Positions 59,885 to 64,000 of a stretch of 64,000 bases of DNA are shown piece after piece. Each line of letters starts with the position of its first letter. Within the stretch, counting starts at the first letter, position 1. Position numbers and translations under genes: made by a program. This DNA is from Flavobacteriales bacterium (GTDB lineage: Bacteria > Bacteroidota > Bacteroidia > Flavobacteriales_D > Crocinitomicaceae), in the NCBI GenBank assembly GCA_947497485.1, contig CANMHB010000008.1, positions 1 through 64,000 on the forward strand, read 5' to 3'. Below the pieces are notes generated by a model. It did not search any database and had not been told where the DNA came from. It worked only from the letters and a program-made list of their open reading frames with translations.

Positions 59885-61234
59885 TTAATTTGAATTAAGT
59901 GTGTCTGGAACAATTGGCTGCGGAGTAACCTCAATTATCGTATCTTTTTTCTCGTTATTTTGCTCTTTTGGTGGAGCACTATTACCACTTTGAATTGCAA
60001 GATTTCTCATCATATTTATGGTTCCTTTACTCATAGCGCCATACATTCCCATTGCAAAAATCATGTCATTTATATTATTATCACGAATGGTTTGCATAAT
60101 ATTCTGTTTTGAATATCGAAAATCCACAACCCAAATTTCCTCATAATGACTGACTAAAAACACAATGAAGGCATTTCCATAAGAATTTTTAACAACTATT
60201 GCTTTTTTGCCATTCTTCGTTGTGGTGTTTATACGCATCATTGGAGCATCCCCACTGATAAAAGTTGAATAGGTATTTCCTCCAGAAGAAGAATGAGAAA
60301 AAACCTTGGATTGGGACGTCTTAGAATATCCATAAGGGGTATATCTCACAGCTGTAGTTCCAACTTTTGGAACGTAATACTCCATTGTATCAGGATTGTT
60401 TTTTACAGACGGATCTCGGGTATGCTGATATAAACTACCAAGGAAGTTGTATTTTATTTTTTTATCCATTTTATTCAAAGGAATCGGTTCAAATCCAGCA
60501 GCTTTGCAAAATGCGACATATGCGTAGTAGGCCCCAATAGGTTTCCAGTGATGATCTGTACTGAAATACATTTTTTCACCAGCGTGTTTGTTCATTTCCT
60601 CGAAAACATCACAAAAAATGGCTCCGTTTGTTAGATTGGCACCAATAGCTTTCAATGTGTTTTTATTTTGAGTGTTATATTGCTTGTATTTTTCAACTGG
60701 AATAAATGCAGAAGAAAGTGGCGCAACTGCAGAAAAAACGCGCGTTTTCCCTTTTAATTTTTCAGCATATTCGCTAACCATCTTACTAAAATGTTTAGAC
60801 ATTGCGGGACTACCTCCTCCCATTGGGTAGACCGAGCCGTTAATAATAAGCATACTGCCAGAATAGGCCTGATCAAATTCATCCAAAAATTTCAATGACG
60901 ATTCAGTCGAATCCTCTTCTTGATTTTTCTTTTCAATCTTAGGTTTCTGTGAAACGAAAATCTTTTCTTGCTCTTTCAAATGAATCCCTTTCAAAGAATG
61001 AAATTCAACAGCCATATCAATCATGGAGGTTCTGAAGGGAAAATGATCATCGACATATTCATCCATGCTGTCAGCCCATGCTCCTTTTATGTAACTTTCA
61101 TAATTCAATTCTGGTACGATAGCCAACTTTCTTTTTTCTCCCATTGATATTTTCTGCTTTGGAAGAACAAAATATAAAATTGGAACTCCAAAAAGAGCAA
61201 CAAAAAATAAAATGGTATTGATTCTATTTGACAT
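59885..61234 (-). CDS. DHHW-family / AlgX-like SGNH acetyltransferase-type protein
   Basis: 449 aa with one N-terminal TM or uncleaved signal ('TILFFVALFGVPILYFVLP') and a large periplasmic domain. 'KMYFSTDHHWKPIGAYYAYV' has the DHHW motif equivalent to the catalytic D-x-H of AlgJ/AlgX, and 'AIVVKNSYGNAFIVFLVSHY' supplies the Ser. Such proteins work with MBOAT partners to O-acetylate exported polysaccharides. Its start overlaps the stop of the MBOAT gene by one base, so the pair is translationally coupled. The polymer is unknown. Confidence 0.85.
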   Translation of the reverse strand: MSNRINTILFFVALFGVPILYFVLPKQKISMGEKRKLAIVPELNYESYIKGAWADSMDEYVDDHFPFRTSMIDMAVEFHSLKGIHLKEQEKIFVSQKPKIEKKNQEEDSTESSLKFLDEFDQAYSGSMLIINGSVYPMGGGSPAMSKHFSKMVSEYAEKLKGKTRVFSAVAPLSSAFIPVEKYKQYNTQNKNTLKAIGANLTNGAIFCDVFEEMNKHAGEKMYFSTDHHWKPIGAYYAYVAFCKAAGFEPIPLNKMDKKIKYNFLGSLYQHTRDPSVKNNPDTMEYYVPKVGTTAVRYTPYGYSKTSQSKVFSHSSSGGNTYSTFISGDAPMMRINTTTKNGKKAIVVKNSYGNAFIVFLVSHYEEIWVVDFRYSKQNIMQTIRDNNINDMIFAMGMYGAMSKGTINMMRNLAIQSGNSAPPKEQNNEKKDTIIEVTPQPIVPDTLNSN

Positions 61235-62628
61235 TAAAACCGGGTATATAAAAACGGGTTATAGGTTGAATTTACCAATAATAGCGTAGCTAAAAACAGC
61301 ATAATAAAATTTAGCGCTGGCTGAGAATATTGGTAGAATCGATTCGCAGTTAAAGCAACTTTTGTCTCTTTCGTATAAATCTCATCCCAAGGAATACAGA
61401 ACAATATTACCAATACAAACCAAAAAACATGTTCCATTAAATCTGTCGCGAAACCAACCCCAACCGGATTATCAGATGAAAATAAGTTAGCAACAAACAA
61501 TTTTAATTTTCCAAAATCAGTAAAATAAAAAATTGCACGACTGAAAACGATTAGTATCAATGTATACATGTGACGAATGGCGCGCGGCGTTTTAGCAAGG
61601 AATTTTTCAAATATTTTTTCGATAATCATTAAACAACCGAAATAAAATCCCCACAATGCAAAGTTCCAACTTGCTCCATGCCAAATTCCTGTCAAAAGCC
61701 ACACAATCATGATGTTTCGAAACTGTAAATTTCTATTGCCACCAAGTGGGATATATACATAATCCCGGAAAAATTTCCCCAATGAAATATGCCATCTTCG
61801 ATAAAAGTCGGCTACCGAAATTGCCGCATATGGATGCCTGAAATTCTCGTCAAAATGAAAGCCAAAAAGCTTTGCTAAACCGATTGCCATATCTGAATAA
61901 CCACTAAAATCAAAGTATAATTGTATCGAAAACATGGTTATTCCAAACCAAGCCTCGTAAGTTGAAAGATCATCAAAGCCAACATCCAAATATTTTTTCA
62001 CCAAAACCCCAGCAACATTGGCAATAACCACTTTTTTAAATAACCCTAAACAAAATCTTGATACACCATCACTGAGTGTTTGCCAATTTACCGTTCGTGA
62101 ATCAACCTGATCTGAAATGTGTTTATAACGAACGATTGGACCTGCAACCAAATGCTGAAACAAACTGATAAACATCAAAAAGTTAAGTGGATTTTTTTGG
62201 GCCTTTAATTCTCCTTTGTAAACGTCTACCATGTATGAAATAACCATGAACGTATAAAAAGAAATTCCAACAGGTAATGAATTAGTTGGGCGCTCAAAAG
62301 GAAGTGGAAATAAATAACTCAAATTATCATGAATGAAACCTCCGTATTTGTATGCTATAAGAAGGGCAATATTTACGATGACCGAAAAAGTAACCGCTAT
62401 TTTTGCTCCTGCTCGACCACGCCATCGTTCTACCAAAAGCGCCATCGTATAATCAAACATCGCCGTGAAAATCATTAGGAAAATCCACATAGGTTCGGCC
62501 CAAGCGTAGAAAATCAACGAAAATATGGTAAGCGTTAAATTTCTGAAAAGATTATTTGAAGTGACATAATGAAATATCAAGCTCAGTGGCAGGAAAAGAT
62601 AAATAAACGTTAAACTGGAAAATACCAC
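61234..62628 (-). CDS. MBOAT-family O-acyltransferase (AlgI-like)
   Basis: 464 aa multi-TM protein starting at GTG (62628). MBOAT signatures: 'VGISFYTFMVISYMVDVYKG', 'QLYFDFSGYSDMAIGLAKLF', 'DFYRRWHISLGKFFRDYVYI', and the catalytic His in 'LLTGIWHGASWNFALWG'. AlgI-type proteins pass acetyl groups across the inner membrane to periplasmic partners, here most likely the DHHW protein encoded immediately downstream. First gene of the three-gene minus-strand operon; a 75-bp divergent gap separates it from the YyaL-type gene. Confidence 0.93.
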   Translation of the reverse strand: MVFSSLTFIYLFLPLSLIFHYVTSNNLFRNLTLTIFSLIFYAWAEPMWIFLMIFTAMFDYTMALLVERWRGRAGAKIAVTFSVIVNIALLIAYKYGGFIHDNLSYLFPLPFERPTNSLPVGISFYTFMVISYMVDVYKGELKAQKNPLNFLMFISLFQHLVAGPIVRYKHISDQVDSRTVNWQTLSDGVSRFCLGLFKKVVIANVAGVLVKKYLDVGFDDLSTYEAWFGITMFSIQLYFDFSGYSDMAIGLAKLFGFHFDENFRHPYAAISVADFYRRWHISLGKFFRDYVYIPLGGNRNLQFRNIMIVWLLTGIWHGASWNFALWGFYFGCLMIIEKIFEKFLAKTPRAIRHMYTLILIVFSRAIFYFTDFGKLKLFVANLFSSDNPVGVGFATDLMEHVFWFVLVILFCIPWDEIYTKETKVALTANRFYQYSQPALNFIMLFLATLLLVNSTYNPFLYTRF

Positions 62629-62703
62629 GAAGTACGAATTGTTAGTTTTGACTAATTTTAGCGGACGAATTTAACAATTATTCTCTATTTTTTTTCAAAT
62701 ATT

Positions 62704-64000
62704 TTGGATCCACTTCATAGCAACAACCTCATTTCAGAAACATCTCCATACTTACTGCAGCATGCACACAATCCTGTTGATTGGGAACCTTGGAGCGAAA
62801 AAGCGTTCGAACGTGCCAAAAATGAGAACAAACTCATTCTTGTAAGTATTGGTTATTCAGCATGTCATTGGTGTCATGTCATGGAACACGAATGTTTTGA
62901 AGACCAAGAAGTCGCAGATTTAATGAATGAACATTTCGTGAACATCAAAGTGGATCGGGAAGAACGCCCTGATGTCGATCAAGTATACATGACTGCTGTT
63001 CAACTAATGACGCAACGAGGAGGATGGCCATTGAACTGCTTTACACTGCCCGACGGCAAACCTATTTACGGCGGAACTTATTTCCCGAAAGACCAATGGA
63101 TACATGTATTAAAATCTCTGGTTTACACCAAGGAAAATGACCCCGAACGTGTTTCCGAATATGCCCAAAAATTGCAAGAAGGAATCGCCCAAAGTGAATT
63201 AATAAATGTTCCCGAGAAAATCGCTGAATTTTCAGAGGAAAAATTGCACGAAATGGCATTGCGTTGGTCACGGCAATTCGACAATTTGGAAGGAGGAATG
63301 AACAAGGCCCCGAAGTTTCCAATGCCAAATAATTATCTTTTTCTTTTGAAGTATGCAGAAATTTTTCAATCTGAAAAAGTTTCTAAACATGTTCAATTAA
63401 CACTTCAAAAAATGGGACTAGGCGGAATTTTCGACCAGATAGGCGGAGGATTTGCTCGCTATTCAGTTGATATGCTCTGGAAAGTTCCTCATTTCGAAAA
63501 AATGCTTTACGACAATGCGCAGTTGATTTCCTTGTATTCCAAAGCCTTCACCATTCAAAAAAACGAGCTCTATCGGGAAACTGTTGAGGAAACTATCAAT
63601 TGGCTTGAATGTGAAATGTTGGATTCATCAGGAGCATTTTACAGTGCGCTTGATGCCGATACAGAAGGAGAAGAAGGGAAATTCTATTGTTGGACAGAAA
63701 AAGAAATCGATGAGATTCAGGATTTTGATCATCAATTAGCTGAATCTTATTTCAATATCAATCAATACGGGTATTGGGAGGAAGACAAATATATTCTTTT
63801 GCGGAGGGAAACCGATGATGCCTTTTCTAAATCTAAGGGGATTTCCACTGAGGAATTAAAGTCAAGACTTAAACCAATTAAAGCACGTTTGTTTGAACAA
63901 CGATCTCAAAGGATTGCTCCAGGATTGGATTATAAATGTTTGACTTCCTGGAATGCTATGACGATTCGTGGACTGTGTGATGCATACATTGCTTTTCAAG
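62704..64000 (+). CDS. YyaL/SPATA20-type thioredoxin-domain protein, partial (runs off the window)
   Basis: 432 codons are present and no stop is reached; the ORF track lacks it because it is open-ended. The start proposed is TTG (62704), giving [18 protein letters not shown]; no in-frame ATG lies before the conserved '[17 protein letters not shown]'. The N-terminal DUF255 thioredoxin-like domain has '[16 protein letters not shown]' (CxxC) and '[15 protein letters not shown]'. The rest is the start of an alpha/alpha-toroid, glycosidase-like region ('[20 protein letters not shown]', '[13 protein letters not shown]', '[16 protein letters not shown]'). Family function is unsettled. The complete protein should be about 670-700 aa. 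Confidence 0.9.
   Translation, partial: MDPLHSNNLISETSPYLLQHAHNPVDWEPWSEKAFERAKNENKLILVSIGYSACHWCHVMEHECFEDQEVADLMNEHFVNIKVDREERPDVDQVYMTAVQLMTQRGGWPLNCFTLPDGKPIYGGTYFPKDQWIHVLKSLVYTKENDPERVSEYAQKLQEGIAQSELINVPEKIAEFSEEKLHEMALRWSRQFDNLEGGMNKAPKFPMPNNYLFLLKYAEIFQSEKVSKHVQLTLQKMGLGGIFDQIGGGFARYSVDMLWKVPHFEKMLYDNAQLISLYSKAFTIQKNELYRETVEETINWLECEMLDSSGAFYSALDADTEGEEGKFYCWTEKEIDEIQDFDHQLAESYFNINQYGYWEEDKYILLRRETDDAFSKSKGISTEELKSRLKPIKARLFEQRSQRIAPGLDYKCLTSWNAMTIRGLCDAYIAFQ

Overview
The window is AT-rich DNA from a member of the Bacteroidota, most likely a Flavobacteriales relative; a Fluviicola/Crocinitomicaceae-like host is my guess from overall gene content, not a demonstrated assignment. Supporting signs are type IX secretion (T9SS) C-terminal sorting domains, CarbopepD-plug-barrel TonB receptors, a TPP-riboswitch-controlled TonB receptor, LytS/LytTR signalling, an MCE/LptD/amidase envelope locus, and several promoters of the Bacteroidota type TTG-N19/20-TANNTTTG. 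No rRNA, tRNA or CRISPR array was found.

Region 1 (about 1-8600) is accessory DNA: an integrative element with a tyrosine recombinase at its right end, two small excisionase-like HTH proteins, a VirE-N/DUF3987 replication-type protein and an unknown protein, all on the minus strand. On the plus strand is a cargo of an AbiEi/AbiEii toxin-antitoxin pair and an AlbA_2 (Schlafen-type)/HATPase protein. The AbiE promoter carries two near-identical inverted repeats that look like autoregulatory operators, and the AbiEii toxin seems to have lost its C-terminus through recombination with an unrelated gene. No relaxase is visible. To the right (8672-8965) lies a tandem array of a roughly 122-126 bp intergenic repeat.

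Region 2 (8984-28650) is chromosomal and mostly minus strand: a TonB receptor, an M14 carboxypeptidase and an OsmC protein (both plus strand), a T9SS-secreted M43 metalloprotease, a FISUMP protein, a membrane pyrophosphatase with a remarkable 20-cysteine C-terminal tail, thioredoxin, a lipoprotein, RecA, PrxQ, a small secreted protein, a TonB-domain/beta-barrel fusion, and a TonB receptor behind a TPP riboswitch. A complete IS3-family element (28601-29916, 3-bp target duplication AAT) sits just upstream of that riboswitch promoter.

Region 3 (30026-45112) contains a large T9SS adhesin-like protein, aspartate-semialdehyde dehydrogenase, a lamin-tail-domain protein, a small OMP, a LETM1-related protein, an ABC ATPase without partners, a BrkB/YihY membrane protein, an OmpA-like lipoprotein and LptD. 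Region 4 (45145-50344) is a six-gene plus-strand operon: amidase, MlaD, a membrane Fe-S protein, a HAD phosphatase, a CCG-domain Fe-S protein and a small conserved protein. Region 5 (50426-58369) has a LytS-type kinase with its LytTR regulator, a cystathionine gamma-synthase-type enzyme, an MGMT-like protein, a ferredoxin-NADP reductase with a rhodanese, and a lone sensor kinase. Region 6 (58385-62628) is a minus-strand SGNH-LysM / DHHW / MBOAT operon probably O-acetylating a cell-surface polymer. The window ends inside a YyaL/SPATA20-type thioredoxin-domain protein (62704 onward) that is absent from the ORF track.
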